In this document: positions 34,741-44,229 of the stretch, piece after piece | Position numbering within the stretch: the first letter of the stretch is position 1 | Layout of the letters: the number at the start of each line of letters is the position of its first letter | Assembly (NCBI RefSeq): GCF_002902565.1 | Contig: NZ_PPRC01000009.1 | Span: forward strand, 1 to 64,000 | Reading direction: 5' to 3' | Length of the DNA stretch: 64,000 bases | DNA from: Staphylococcus petrasii | GTDB taxonomy: Bacteria > Bacillota > Bacilli > Staphylococcales > Staphylococcaceae | The notes under the pieces: model-generated | What the model was told of the DNA's origin: nothing | Seen by the model: the letters and a program-made list of their open reading frames with translations, nothing else | The model's database searches: none | Made by a program: the position numbers and the translations under genes

Positions 34741-35385
34741 TTGTCAAACTATCGCAACGATAATTATGAAGACAATAGTTATACAAATAATAATCAGTTT
34801 AGTCGTGCTAATCGAAATGGAAAGAAAAAGCGCTCTTGGGTAAGCTTAATTATTCATATTATTGTTTTAGTATTAGTAGGTATCACTGGTTATAGTATGT
34901 ATAGACAGCCAATATTTAATATTGTCTTTGCAAACCAACCTATCAACTATGACGGTATTAAAGATTTTCAAAATTTAGTAACCCAAATTGGTTCATTAAA
35001 TATTAATTTCGGACAGCTTGCAAATATTCAAGATATTGCAGACAAATTAGTTATAGTCTTTAATATATTTTTCATTTTATGCATCATTAGTATGGTTATT
35101 TCAATTATCACTATTCTCTTTAATCGTACAATTTTAAAAATAATTAATTTTGTCATAATAGCCATTCTACTAGTAATGTCTTATTACTTTGGTTATGCAG
35201 TTCAATTAATTGGTCAACGTGTTTCTGACAAACTACAAGATTTCTATTTAAAAGTAGCGCCAACTCAAATTGTTGCTGAAGCAGATGCGATTCATAATGC
35301 GCTTATCTTATTAGTATGTAGTTTAGCATTACTCATTATCAGCTTCTTCTTTAGAAATCGTCGTCCAAAAACTAAACTTAAATAG
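34741..35385 (+). CDS. Membrane protein, unknown
   Basis: 214-aa protein: a hydrophilic Asn-rich and basic N terminus (1-31), helix 1 (33-51), an extracellular stretch, helices 2 and 3 (about 102-148) and a C-terminal helix (185-204) ending in basic residues. TTG 34741 follows AAAGGAGGT by seven bases. No family recognised; an equivalent occurs at this place in S. aureus as I recall. It has its own terminator. Confidence 0.65.
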   Translation: MSNYRNDNYEDNSYTNNNQFSRANRNGKKKRSWVSLIIHIIVLVLVGITGYSMYRQPIFNIVFANQPINYDGIKDFQNLVTQIGSLNINFGQLANIQDIADKLVIVFNIFFILCIISMVISIITILFNRTILKIINFVIIAILLVMSYYFGYAVQLIGQRVSDKLQDFYLKVAPTQIVAEADAIHNALILLVCSLALLIISFFFRNRRPKTKLK

Positions 35386-35396
35386 ATTTTATTAAG

Positions 35397-35434
35397 AAAA
35401 CCATCAAGAGGTGTAAATTTCTTGATGGTTTTTT
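35397..35434 (+). terminator. Terminator after the 214-aa membrane protein
   Basis: Stem AAAACCATCAAGA / TCTTGATGGTTTT and a T run. Confidence 0.85.
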
Positions 35435-35462
35435 ATTTTGTTCTATCTTTTCCGGAAAAATA

Positions 35463-35501
35463 AAAAAAGTATCGATAACACATAATGTGTACCGATACTT
35501 T
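35463..35501 (-). terminator. Terminator of the emrAB-like operon
   Basis: Stem AAGTATCG / CGATACTT with a long loop that itself pairs (ACACATAATGTGT), followed by a T run on the minus strand. Confidence 0.8.
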
Positions 35502-35533
35502 AAAAATCATGCCCCCACAACACAATTTTTTAA

Positions 35534-37615
35534 TTATTTTAATTGATGGTTTTGTTCTGCTTTAACCATTCTATCGTGTTCAGCTTCAGCGCCTTTTTTA
35601 CCTTTTAAGAATAAACTTAAAATAAACGCTAATACAGCTAATCCTGTGGCAATCCAGAATGCATCGTTAATACCTTCGATATACCCAAGTTTATTAACAT
35701 ATTTTAAAATTGCTTGCATAGCATCTGATTGGCCACCATATTGCATAGCCATTTGACGAATTTTATCAATAATCATTGGATTTGTTTTATCCATTTCATT
35801 CGCAAAGTTAGCAACATGATTAGTTGTTTGAGTTGTCATAACTGTAACAAGAATGGCTGTACCGATAGAACCGGCTAATTGTCTCATTGTATTTAAGAAT
35901 GCATTACCATGAGAAATTAATCTTGGTGGTAAAGCGTTGATAGCTGCTGTCATTAAAGGCATCATTACGAACGCCATACCAAATGAACGGATTACATAAA
36001 TACTCATGATGTGGAAATATGGTGTGTCCATATTTAATCGAGTAAGTTCCCAAGTTCCGTATGCCATAACAGCGATACCGAATAACGCTAATGGTTTCAA
36101 ACCAATCTTATCTAATAATCTACCAGTAATTGGTCCAAGAAGACCCATTATTAATGAACCAGGTAATAGAAGTAAACCTGAATCAAGGGCTGAGAAGCCA
36201 CGTAAGTTTTGTAAGTAAATTGGTAATAAGATCATACCACCAAATAAACTCATCATTACTACCATGTTAATAATTGTAGTAAGTGTAAATGTTGAAGATT
36301 TTAATACTTCAAGGTTTAACATTGGTGCTCTCATTGATAACTCACGAATGACGAAAGCTATAATGAAGATAGTACCAATAATGAACATAGCGATGATTTC
36401 ACCTGAGCCCCAACCTTTGTTACCAGCTTCACTGAATCCATATAATAAAGCACCAAAACCAATAGTACTATATACAATACCTTGGTAGTCTGCTCTAGGA
36501 TTAGTTGTTTTTTGGTAAAGTTTGAACCAGAAGAAACCAACGATGATAGCAAGGATACCTAATACAGTCATACCATAGAACATTACGTTCCAATGGTAGT
36601 TTTGAACGATATAACCAGATAATGTTGGGCCAATTGCTGGCGCAAGAATCATGGCAATACCCATTGTACCCATTGCTGCCCCACGTTTTTCAGGTGGGAA
36701 GATAGTAACGATAACGTTAGAACCTAAAGGCATTAAGACACCGGCACCAATCGCTTGTAACACACGTCCAGTCATCATGATTGGGAAGTTTGTAGAAATA
36801 GCACAAACTAAAGAACCAAGTGTGAATAATACAAGCGCAATAATAAATAATCTACGATAAGAATATTTATTAAATAGGAATGCACTAATTGGAATTAAGA
36901 TACCATTTACTAACATGAAACCTGTCATCAACCATTGACCAGTTGATGCAGAAATATTAAATTCAGTATTAATTTTAGGTAAGGCAACGTTTAGTAATGT
37001 TTGGTTTAAGATGGCAATAAACATACCAAACAACATTGCCGCTAAAATCATACCTCTTGTAGTGTTTTTACCGAACACGAAATCAGCTTTTTGGTGTTTA
37101 ATACGCTCATTTACGCGTCCTTCTTGAGAGTTCGGATTAATCGGCTCATAAATTGAGTCTTTAGGTAAATGTTGATTATTTACATCTTCTTCATCTCTTT
37201 GTTCGCCAACAGCATCTTCGCTGTGCATTTCTGAAGCATCGTCGGAATAATGTAAGGAATGTGATGCTTGTTTTTGTTCAGGATGAATTTTTTCAGATGC
37301 AGAATCTTGTTGATCTTGTTCGCTTTCGAAATGATCTTTACGTTTGTCATTATCGAAGCGATGATTGTCTTCGTTCTCAAAGTGACGACGGGCTTCTTCG
37401 TCATGATGAGAAGAAGTTCTTTCGTTTGACGCTTTATCTCGGTCTAAGTCACTTATTTTAAATTTAGATGGATTACTTTGACTTTTAGATTCTTCATTTA
37501 CGTGTTGTCCCTTAGATTGGTTTGATTTTTTACGTGATTTAACAAGTAAAACATTAATCAAACCAACTAAAATGATCGCTACAACTATATAACCAATAAT
37601 GAAGGTCGCTGTCAT
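35534..37615 (-). CDS. DHA2 (EmrB/QacA) drug efflux MFS transporter with charged insertion
   Basis: 693-aa proton-driven multidrug exporter of the 14-helix type. The core (from about residue 187) shows WLMTGFMLVNGILIPISAF, GRVLQAIGAGVLMPLGSNV and motif C-like PAIGPTLSGYIVQ. The unusual part is the N terminus: one helix (3-25) then about 160 residues of highly charged His/Asp/Glu/Ser-rich sequence before the first core helix. It follows the EmrA-like adaptor by 12 bp in an operon controlled by the divergent TetR gene. AAGGAGG precedes ATG 37615. Confidence 0.85.
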   Translation of the reverse strand: MTATFIIGYIVVAIILVGLINVLLVKSRKKSNQSKGQHVNEESKSQSNPSKFKISDLDRDKASNERTSSHHDEEARRHFENEDNHRFDNDKRKDHFESEQDQQDSASEKIHPEQKQASHSLHYSDDASEMHSEDAVGEQRDEEDVNNQHLPKDSIYEPINPNSQEGRVNERIKHQKADFVFGKNTTRGMILAAMLFGMFIAILNQTLLNVALPKINTEFNISASTGQWLMTGFMLVNGILIPISAFLFNKYSYRRLFIIALVLFTLGSLVCAISTNFPIMMTGRVLQAIGAGVLMPLGSNVIVTIFPPEKRGAAMGTMGIAMILAPAIGPTLSGYIVQNYHWNVMFYGMTVLGILAIIVGFFWFKLYQKTTNPRADYQGIVYSTIGFGALLYGFSEAGNKGWGSGEIIAMFIIGTIFIIAFVIRELSMRAPMLNLEVLKSSTFTLTTIINMVVMMSLFGGMILLPIYLQNLRGFSALDSGLLLLPGSLIMGLLGPITGRLLDKIGLKPLALFGIAVMAYGTWELTRLNMDTPYFHIMSIYVIRSFGMAFVMMPLMTAAINALPPRLISHGNAFLNTMRQLAGSIGTAILVTVMTTQTTNHVANFANEMDKTNPMIIDKIRQMAMQYGGQSDAMQAILKYVNKLGYIEGINDAFWIATGLAVLAFILSLFLKGKKGAEAEHDRMVKAEQNHQLK

Positions 37616-37627
37616 TCTATGACCTCC

Positions 37628-38275
37628 TTAGTCTTTATGGATTTTTACTTCAGCGTTCATTCCAGGAACAACGTTTTTAGATGGTGCAGAATCTAAAGAA
37701 ATTTTAACAGGTACTACTTGAGAAACTTTAGTGTAGTTACCGTCAGCGTTAGATGATGGCATTAATGAGAAGCTTGCTGCAGTTGCTTGGCCTACTTCTT
37801 CTACTTTACCATCGATATCAGAATCTTGACCGTCAATTGAAACGTCAACTTTGTCGCCTTTTTCGATACTGTTAACATCTTTTTCGTCAATATTTGCTGT
37901 AATATATAAATCATCTAAATTGTAAGCGTAAGCAATTGGTGAACCTGCTTGTGCAACTGAACCTTCCATGCCGCTTGTTTTAACGATAGTACCGTTTTGA
38001 GGCATTTTAATGTCCATGTCTTTAGCGTCTCCGCCTTGACCTTGAGCACTAACTTCAGCTACTTTGTCACCTTTTTTCAATTTGTCGCCTTGTTTCACAT
38101 CAAATGATTTGATTTGACCTGAAGCAGGACTTGAGATTTGAATTTGATCTCCGTCAACTTTTGCATTATCAGTTGTTACATAGCTTGTAGCATTGTGGTA
38201 TAACATGAAACCTACAATACCAATAGCAATGATAACAATGATAGTGATAATATTAATTAACACCATTTTTTTCAT
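37628..38275 (-). CDS. EmrA/HlyD-type membrane-fusion protein
   Basis: 215-aa adaptor for the efflux pump: one N-terminal membrane helix (4-26), then the biotinyl-lipoyl halves (ISSPASGQIKSFDVKQGDKLKKGDKVAEV and KMPQNGTIVKTSGMEGSVAQAG) and a beta-barrel domain (VSIDGQDSDIDGKVEEVG). It lacks the long coiled-coil hairpin of Gram-negative EmrA, as expected with no outer membrane channel. AGGAGGAAAAG precedes ATG 38275. First gene of the operon. Confidence 0.85.
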   Translation of the reverse strand: MKKMVLINIITIIVIIAIGIVGFMLYHNATSYVTTDNAKVDGDQIQISSPASGQIKSFDVKQGDKLKKGDKVAEVSAQGQGGDAKDMDIKMPQNGTIVKTSGMEGSVAQAGSPIAYAYNLDDLYITANIDEKDVNSIEKGDKVDVSIDGQDSDIDGKVEEVGQATAASFSLMPSSNADGNYTKVSQVVPVKISLDSAPSKNVVPGMNAEVKIHKD

Positions 38276-38344
38276 TGAACTTTTCCTCCTATTTGCTTTT
38301 CAAAATTACTTTTAATATTATAAAGACATGTGAAAGAAAAAAAC

Positions 38345-38371
38345 ACCAACAATTACATAAAATTTGTTGGT
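38345..38371. promoter_or_regulatory. Putative TetR operator between the efflux operon and its regulator
   Basis: Perfect inverted repeat ACCAACAA, 11-bp spacer, TTGTTGGT, centred between the divergent genes. Size and position fit the operator of the TetR-family gene at 38406. Confidence 0.7.
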
Positions 38372-38405
38372 TTGTTGAAGGTATAAATAATATGGGTGAC
38401 ATATA

Positions 38406-38957
38406 ATGAAGCAAAAAGCAAAGTATAGAATTATAAAAAGTTTAATCGATTTATTAGAAACTTATCCAGTCGAGAGTATTTCAATAAAGATGATTTGTGC
38501 CAATAGCAAAGTCAATCGATCAACTTTTTATGCCAATTTTCAAGATAAATATGATTTGCTTGATAAAATCCAAAATTATCATCTAAATAAATATGAAAAG
38601 TTATTACACGCATTCGCTAATAATTTCGAAAGTATTAAAAAGGATCCTGAGAAAGTACATAAATTCTTCTATATTGTATTGAAGTATATATATAGGAAGA
38701 AAGCGTTCTACCACGCTATATTTATTTCTCATCCAAATAAGGAATTAGTATTAGATTATTTTGATATTACTAAGAAGTATTATTCTAAAATTTTAGGTGA
38801 ACATGAAACTACGATTCAAAACAAAGCATTCTTTATTACTTACACAATGAGCGGTCAAGCCGGCGTAGTTTTAAGTTGGTTAAGAGGTGGCTGCAAAGAA
38901 AGCCCTACTGTTGTGGCAAATGCTTTATTAGCAAATACACTTAAATTACAACGTTAA
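38406..38957 (+). CDS. TetR/AcrR-family regulator
   Basis: 183-aa repressor with an N-terminal HTH (SISIKMICANSKVNRSTFYANFQDKYDLL) and a helical ligand-binding domain. Divergent from the emrAB-like genes across a 130-bp region holding a perfect palindrome, so it probably represses that operon and possibly itself. Confidence 0.85.
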   Translation: MKQKAKYRIIKSLIDLLETYPVESISIKMICANSKVNRSTFYANFQDKYDLLDKIQNYHLNKYEKLLHAFANNFESIKKDPEKVHKFFYIVLKYIYRKKAFYHAIFISHPNKELVLDYFDITKKYYSKILGEHETTIQNKAFFITYTMSGQAGVVLSWLRGGCKESPTVVANALLANTLKLQR

Positions 38958-38997
38958 AAAGGAGCAAAGACTTAACTAAAAGTCCTTGCTCCTTTTA
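38957..38997. terminator. Terminator between the TetR gene and tcaB
   Basis: Nested stem AAAAGGAGCAA / TTGCTCCTTTT with an inner GACTT/AAGTC pair. Confidence 0.85.
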
Positions 38998-39006
38998 TTA
39001 TGTGAA

Positions 39007-40215
39007 TTATTCTGGTTTCGTTTTAAATACTTTAATATTCAATAGTTGTAAAACAATTAATATTACAGCAGTAATACAAATAATAATGATGTAAGGGGTG
39101 CTATTATATTCACCTTTAAGATTTACAAGTGGTGTGACTATTCCGCCTAATAATGATTGCAATAATCCTAATAAACTTGAAGCACTTCCGCTCCCAGTTG
39201 TACGTTCTTCCATGGCAATTGAGAATCCTAAAGTCGCAACCCCTGTTACTGGTGCCACTAATACAATAAATCCAATGACCAACATTGCAAAGTGCCAATG
39301 ATTGATAAGTGTTAATGCTACGATAACTACACCTATAATTTGAATAAATGTCATCGCGCGTAGTAGCTTCTGTGGATGAACATAGTCAACCAACTTACCA
39401 GCTAATTGACTTGAAATAATTAATGTAATTCCTATGCCAGCAAACATCCAACTAAAATGTAAAGCTGAGACGCCATATATCTTCTGAACTAAGAATGGCG
39501 AAGCAGAAATATAACTAAATAACATAATAAATGTAACACCTTGTATTAACATAGGTAAAACAAAGCGTGGTGTAGAAAATAAACTTTTAAAATTTCTAAA
39601 GATAACACCTATGCCACTACTATCTCTATGTTCAACAGCTAATGACTCAGGTACTTTGAATAAAGATCCCATGACCATTAACACACCAAATATTGTTAAT
39701 ATAACAAAGACCATTCGCCAGACCGCAACACTAAGAATCAATCCACCTAATGCCGGAGCAAGTACAGGAGCGACACCATTCACTAACATTAATAGAGCTA
39801 AAAATTTAGTTAACTCATTTCCATTGTACATATCACTGGCAATCGCTCTAGAGATAACTGCGCCTGCACCTCCAGTGAAACCTTGAACAAAGCGTAAAAA
39901 TACCATAATCCAAATGTTATGGACGAAGACAATACCTAAACTTGCTAACGTGAAGATAATCATAGCAATAACTAAGGGTTTCTTACGTCCGATACTATCT
40001 GAGATTGGCCCTACAAATAAATTTCCCAATCCTAACCCAATCATAAATAACGATAATGTTAATTGAGCATTTGAGGTTGTAGTATTAAAATCTTTCTTCA
40101 ATTCAGGTAATCCTGGTAAAAACATATCAATGGATAATGCCCCAATAGCTGTTAGTGCACCCAAGATAATAATAAACAATAGCGAATGTTTATTTTGTCG
40201 CTGTTCCTCATTCAT
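39007..40215 (-). CDS. tcaB: Bcr/CflA-family MFS transporter TcaB
   Basis: 402-aa, 12-helix exporter with family features (LGALTAIGALSIDMFLPGLP at the start; VGPISDSIGRKKPLV motif A; VRFVQGF-like LRFVQGFTGGAGAVISRAI). In S. aureus tcaB is part of the teicoplanin-associated tcaR-tcaA-tcaB locus and resembles bicyclomycin exporters; the order here is the same. ATG 40215 follows CGGGGGCT. Confidence 0.85.
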   Translation of the reverse strand: MNEEQRQNKHSLLFIIILGALTAIGALSIDMFLPGLPELKKDFNTTTSNAQLTLSLFMIGLGLGNLFVGPISDSIGRKKPLVIAMIIFTLASLGIVFVHNIWIMVFLRFVQGFTGGAGAVISRAIASDMYNGNELTKFLALLMLVNGVAPVLAPALGGLILSVAVWRMVFVILTIFGVLMVMGSLFKVPESLAVEHRDSSGIGVIFRNFKSLFSTPRFVLPMLIQGVTFIMLFSYISASPFLVQKIYGVSALHFSWMFAGIGITLIISSQLAGKLVDYVHPQKLLRAMTFIQIIGVVIVALTLINHWHFAMLVIGFIVLVAPVTGVATLGFSIAMEERTTGSGSASSLLGLLQSLLGGIVTPLVNLKGEYNSTPYIIIICITAVILIVLQLLNIKVFKTKPE

Positions 40216-40276
40216 ATATAAGCCCCCGTATTTAATTTAATAGTAAATATTATTATATTTATACGTAATTTTAAAA

Positions 40277-40365
40277 AAAGAGCGGGGATAGAGATTGAGA
40301 CATAAAGAGTTTATACTCTGCTCAAATCCTAAACTCTATTGTCCAGACCTCTTTCTCCACTCTTT
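40277..40365 (-). terminator. Long imperfect terminator hairpin after tcaA
   Basis: On the minus strand AAAGAGTGGAGAAAGAG pairs imperfectly with CTCTATCCCCGCTCTTT, with an inner GAGTATAAACTC hairpin, and a T run follows. It overlaps the tcaA stop codon and separates tcaA from tcaB. Confidence 0.65.
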
Positions 40366-41740
40366 ACTTTGCTTTGACAAGTTGTAATGACCCATCATCA
40401 CTATTTTCAGTTAATTCATAATCAGTGGTTTGGAATTGACCATGGTTATTTAATTCTTGTACTTTTGTTTCGATTTTATCGCCTTTTTGTGAAGCGCTTA
40501 GTATTTGTGGCTCTGTTAATCCAGGAGTTGAGCCTAAATTAGTTTTAATTTTTTTATACATGTCTGATTTATCTTTTAAAAATGTACTTACTAAATCAAA
40601 ATTGTTATTTGCAATTGCTGTGTTTAATGAGAATGAATAAGCACTGAAAAAGTTACTCAATTTATTTTTTAAACTATTTTCTTCTTTTTCTTTTTTCTCA
40701 ACATAATCACTAATCGCTTCGTCATCAAATTCTAATTCGACGCTATTAATATTTCCTAAATCTTTTGCTTTCATTGTTTTTGTTTCTGATTTAAATGTCT
40801 TATCTTTTGCTTTACCAGAAGCAGAAACCACTATGTCTTTATTTTGAGGATAAGGGCCATATTCTCTAGAAGTTGAATATTTCATTTCTTTATCATTGAT
40901 TTTTACTTTCAATGAATCGTCGTCTAAATCACTTTTGCCTTTTAATTTCACTGTAAGCAAGGCTTCATTAAAGTTCTCGTTTACTTCTACTGTATTACCT
41001 TTGCTATATCTAAAATCGAATTTTAATTGACCTGTGAATTTGCCGTATTCTGTTTCTTTTTCAGCATCTATAGAATAAACACCTGGGATAAATTTGCCTA
41101 AAGATGTCGTTTTATTTGCATCAGCAACTACTGTTTTATTTTTGCCCCCAGCTCTAAATTCATATTTCGTCTCTAATTTAGGTTTTACCACAGCCTCTTT
41201 TGTCGGTGCAGTAAAACTCATATTATCAAAGATTAAGAAACGCGTGCCGTTTTTACTTACTCTTAAGACATTGTTTCCAGCTCGTGTTTTTATATAAGCC
41301 GCTTCTTTAGATTCACTTTTATTCAATTTCTCAACGTTATCTCTAATATCGTGAATAAATTTTTTCATACCCACTTCACTTTTTACGTACGCAATATACT
41401 CATCAGCTTCTTCAGAGTCGACATGCGTTTCTTTAGTGCTTAATAACGTTGCAACTTTTTGTGAATCATTATTATCAATCGCATTCACAAGAATTTTTGT
41501 TTGTGCCTCTGGAGAGTTATAATTTCTTACTAAAAAGAAGACAATAACCAATAAAATGATAATAAATATAACAATCGCCCAAGGAATAAATTTCCTAAGC
41601 CTAATATTTGAGGATTCTGTTTGAGGGGCTTGATTTTCTTGTTTCTTGATGTCTTTTCCATCAATTTGTTTACCACAATTTGGACATTGTTGCGTATCTT
41701 TGCTTTTTAGTTTCTGGCCACAGTTAGGACATTTTTTCAT
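40364..41740 (-). CDS. tcaA: Teicoplanin-resistance-associated membrane protein TcaA
   Basis: 458-aa single-pass membrane protein. N-terminal zinc ribbon with two CPNCG knuckles (Cys 4/7 and 19/22), one helix (about 50-71) and a large extracytoplasmic part made of repeated domains. In S. aureus loss of TcaA raises teicoplanin resistance, and the protein is induced by cell-wall antibiotics and affects wall teichoic acid retention. Position between tcaR and tcaB supports the name. Confidence 0.9.
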   Translation of the reverse strand: MKKCPNCGQKLKSKDTQQCPNCGKQIDGKDIKKQENQAPQTESSNIRLRKFIPWAIVIFIIILLVIVFFLVRNYNSPEAQTKILVNAIDNNDSQKVATLLSTKETHVDSEEADEYIAYVKSEVGMKKFIHDIRDNVEKLNKSESKEAAYIKTRAGNNVLRVSKNGTRFLIFDNMSFTAPTKEAVVKPKLETKYEFRAGGKNKTVVADANKTTSLGKFIPGVYSIDAEKETEYGKFTGQLKFDFRYSKGNTVEVNENFNEALLTVKLKGKSDLDDDSLKVKINDKEMKYSTSREYGPYPQNKDIVVSASGKAKDKTFKSETKTMKAKDLGNINSVELEFDDEAISDYVEKKEKEENSLKNKLSNFFSAYSFSLNTAIANNNFDLVSTFLKDKSDMYKKIKTNLGSTPGLTEPQILSASQKGDKIETKVQELNNHGQFQTTDYELTENSDDGSLQLVKAK

Positions 41741-41923
41741 TTAATCACCAACTTCCCCTCGCATGATGTTAATAATTTCATAATCATAATTTTATTATAA
41801 TATAGATAGTTTATATAGGAACACTTATACGTTGTTTTTATTCCACTTAATCATTTTCTATCTAAGTATTATAATCATTTTTCCTAAAATTGTAATATAA
41901 TTCGCGGCGTCTATTGTTTTATT

Positions 41924-42382
41924 TTAAATTTTCGCATTATACTTTTTCAAACGTTCATCAATGACATATAACACATTTAATGCTTTTTCAATATCCTGAC
42001 TTGATAAGTCTTCTACCATATCATTAACAATATTACTCACAATCTCATTATTCTCTTCAGTGTATTGACGACCTTTGTCACTTAGAATCACATTTTTTAA
42101 ACGCTGATCTATTTTATCATTTGGCTTCTGCAATTCTACAAACCCACCATCAATAAGTTTTTTAATACGACGACTAACCGCCGCTTTATTAACGCCTTGT
42201 TTTTCCGTAATTTCAGTTATAGATAAGGCATGATGATGACTCAATAGTCGCAATACATTAGATTGTTCCATTGAAATACCGTATTTAATTTGCTGATCTT
42301 TCAGTAGTTTAGCAGTTAAGGTATTCGTATCATCAATAAAACGTTTCATAAATTCGATATGATTTTTCGAAATTCTGCTCAT
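41924..42382 (-). CDS. tcaR: MarR-family regulator TcaR
   Basis: 152-aa winged-helix regulator (QSNVLRLLSHHHALSITEITEKQGVNKAAVSRRIKKLIDGGFV; wing with DQRLKNVILSDKGR). In staphylococci TcaR represses ica and influences teicoplanin response, and binds several antibiotics. It is the first gene of the tca locus; AAGGAGC precedes ATG 42382. Confidence 0.9.
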   Translation of the reverse strand: MSRISKNHIEFMKRFIDDTNTLTAKLLKDQQIKYGISMEQSNVLRLLSHHHALSITEITEKQGVNKAAVSRRIKKLIDGGFVELQKPNDKIDQRLKNVILSDKGRQYTEENNEIVSNIVNDMVEDLSSQDIEKALNVLYVIDERLKKYNAKI

Positions 42383-42542
42383 GGCCTAGCTCCTTGTTGA
42401 TAAACTCAAATAATTTCCATATATTCTGTTAAATAATATCAATAATCGGTACGCTTGAAAACTATATTTCAGTAATAATAGTTGCTAAAACATAAAGCTT
42501 TCAATTACATTTAAATAGACAAATATATACGAGGTCCTAATT

Positions 42543-43499
42543 ATGCTTGCGATTATTCTTTCAATCATTGTTTTATTCATTACGTTAGGTGTGTTATTTA
42601 ATATTAATTATTTACTCAATTTGCCTACGTTTATTTTAACAATTATCCTATGTTTTATTATAAATGTAATCGATCTTATCACAATGACGTTACCGCTTGG
42701 TTTACTTATCATTGTAATTATTGACGTTTTTGGCTTGTTCATTAAACATAGTCATCTTTTCACTTTGAAAAAGGGTGCTAGATTTTTACGCAAAATGTTT
42801 AAACATCTTATACATGGCGCCTTAATTATTGCGATTTTATTTTATATTAGTACCATCCCTATTCCAATCGTAAATGGTATCTTTTTATGGTTATCTATGA
42901 TTGCTTTCAGCGCGTGTTATTCCTTCACACTTTACATGGTATGGTCTTCTGCTTTTGGCCGTACGATTACGACAAAGCAATATGATTTAATCATGATTTT
43001 AGGAGCAGGCATTTTCTCAGAACAAGTCACTCCTATGTTAGCGGATCGCTTAGAGCGCGCGTTACATGTATTAGAAAGCCAATCAGCAAATTGCAAGGTC
43101 TTAGTAAGTGGCGGTAAAGGTCCAGATGAGCCCATAACAGAAGCTTTAGCTATGCAACGTTATTTAGTTGAACATGGTGTTCCTGCTTCTTCTATTTTGG
43201 TGGAGGACCAATCTACAAGTACTTATGAAAACTTTGTGTTTTCGAAAGATATCATCGCTGATTACTTTTCACGTTCAGCTAAAATGCTTTGTGTCACAAG
43301 CCAATTTCATATTTTAAGAGGCTTACATTTTGCACGTTCTGTGCGATTGAATATGGAAGGCATTGGCAGTCACACGCCTTATCACTTTTTTGATATCGCT
43401 TTAGTGCGTGATTTCTTAGCCTTGATGTATCAATATAAACTACTTCTTGCCTTTTATTTTGCAATTATATTCTTTATTTCGATTTTAATCATATTTTAA
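42543..43499 (+). CDS. DUF218 (YdcF/ElyC/SanA-like) membrane protein
   Basis: 318-aa protein with five or so N-terminal helices (residues 2-150), a DUF218 domain (150-290: DLIMILGAGIFSEQVTPMLADRL, VLVSGGKGPDEPITEA, EDQSTSTYENFVFSKDI, VTSQFHILRG) and a final C-terminal helix. Relatives affect envelope integrity and vancomycin sensitivity in enterobacteria. Its divergent position next to tca is suggestive only. Confidence 0.8.
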   Translation: MLAIILSIIVLFITLGVLFNINYLLNLPTFILTIILCFIINVIDLITMTLPLGLLIIVIIDVFGLFIKHSHLFTLKKGARFLRKMFKHLIHGALIIAILFYISTIPIPIVNGIFLWLSMIAFSACYSFTLYMVWSSAFGRTITTKQYDLIMILGAGIFSEQVTPMLADRLERALHVLESQSANCKVLVSGGKGPDEPITEALAMQRYLVEHGVPASSILVEDQSTSTYENFVFSKDIIADYFSRSAKMLCVTSQFHILRGLHFARSVRLNMEGIGSHTPYHFFDIALVRDFLALMYQYKLLLAFYFAIIFFISILIIF

Positions 43500-43520
43500 A
43501 TTATGAATTCTCACATAGCA

Positions 43521-43555
43521 AAGCCCATAGATGACGTCAATCCATCTATGGGCGT
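43521..43555. terminator. Bidirectional terminator between the DUF218 gene and hrtA
   Basis: An 11-bp stem GCCCATAGATG / CATCTATGGGC (43523-43553) with a 9-base loop. Confidence 0.85.
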
Positions 43556-43563
43556 TCCAATTT

Positions 43564-44229
43564 TTATGAAGTTATTTTTCCATCTTCAAGATGAATAATG
43601 CGATCAGCATAGTCAAATAATCGTTGATCATGCGTAATCATGATGCCAATAATGTTATTACTTTTGACGCGATTTCTAATCATTTCTACCACACTTAAAG
43701 CACGCTCGGCATCCAAACTGGCAGTAGGTTCATCAGCCAACAATAGTTTAGGTTGGTTCATGAGCGCACGCATAATTGCTACACGCTGTTTTTCCCCACC
43801 CGATAACATATGCGGATAAGCGTCTAATCGATGTTTTAATCCTATTTCATTAAGTAGTTGCTCCGCGCGTTGTTTAGCTATTTTAGTAGATTCACCCGCT
43901 TCTTTTGCCACAATCGTCAATTGTTCTTTAACTGTAAGGTATGGCACTAAGTGCGAAGATTGGAAGATGAAACCAATGTCTTTAAGACGTAACATCGTTT
44001 TATTTTTATTTTTTGAAAATAAAGGCTCGTGATGATATAGAATTTCGCCTTCTGTAGCAGTCAACAAGCCTCCCAATATATTAAGAAGCGTAGACTTACC
44101 TGAACCAGAAGCGCCATTTAAAATGACAAATTCGCCGGGTTGAACAGTAAAGTTAATATCTTTTAAAACAGTAGTTTGTGAACTACCTTTATCAAATGAT
44201 TTAGATACATGTTCAAGTTGTAATGTCAT
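43564..44229 (-). CDS. hrtA: Heme efflux ABC transporter ATP-binding protein HrtA
   Basis: 221-aa ATPase powering export of toxic heme or its products. Walker [14 protein letters not shown]-loop FQSSHLVP, signature [11 protein letters not shown] and Walker [13 protein letters not shown] are intact. The start overlaps the hrtB stop by one base (TAATG), with GGAGGTGGAG upstream inside hrtB. Directly linked to hssRS. Confidence 0.95.
   Translation of the reverse strand: MTLQLEHVSKSFDKGSSQTTVLKDINFTVQPGEFVILNGASGSGKSTLLNILGGLLTATEGEILYHHEPLFSKNKNKTMLRLKDIGFIFQSSHLVPYLTVKEQLTIVAKEAGESTKIAKQRAEQLLNEIGLKHRLDAYPHMLSGGEKQRVAIMRALMNQPKLLLADEPTASLDAERALSVVEMIRNRVKSNNIIGIMITHDQRLFDYADRIIHLEDGKITS

Noticed and set aside
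35534..37461. Several open frames on both strands inside the EmrB-like gene
   Set aside because: All are shadows of the long coding frame in low-GC sequence, without start signals.
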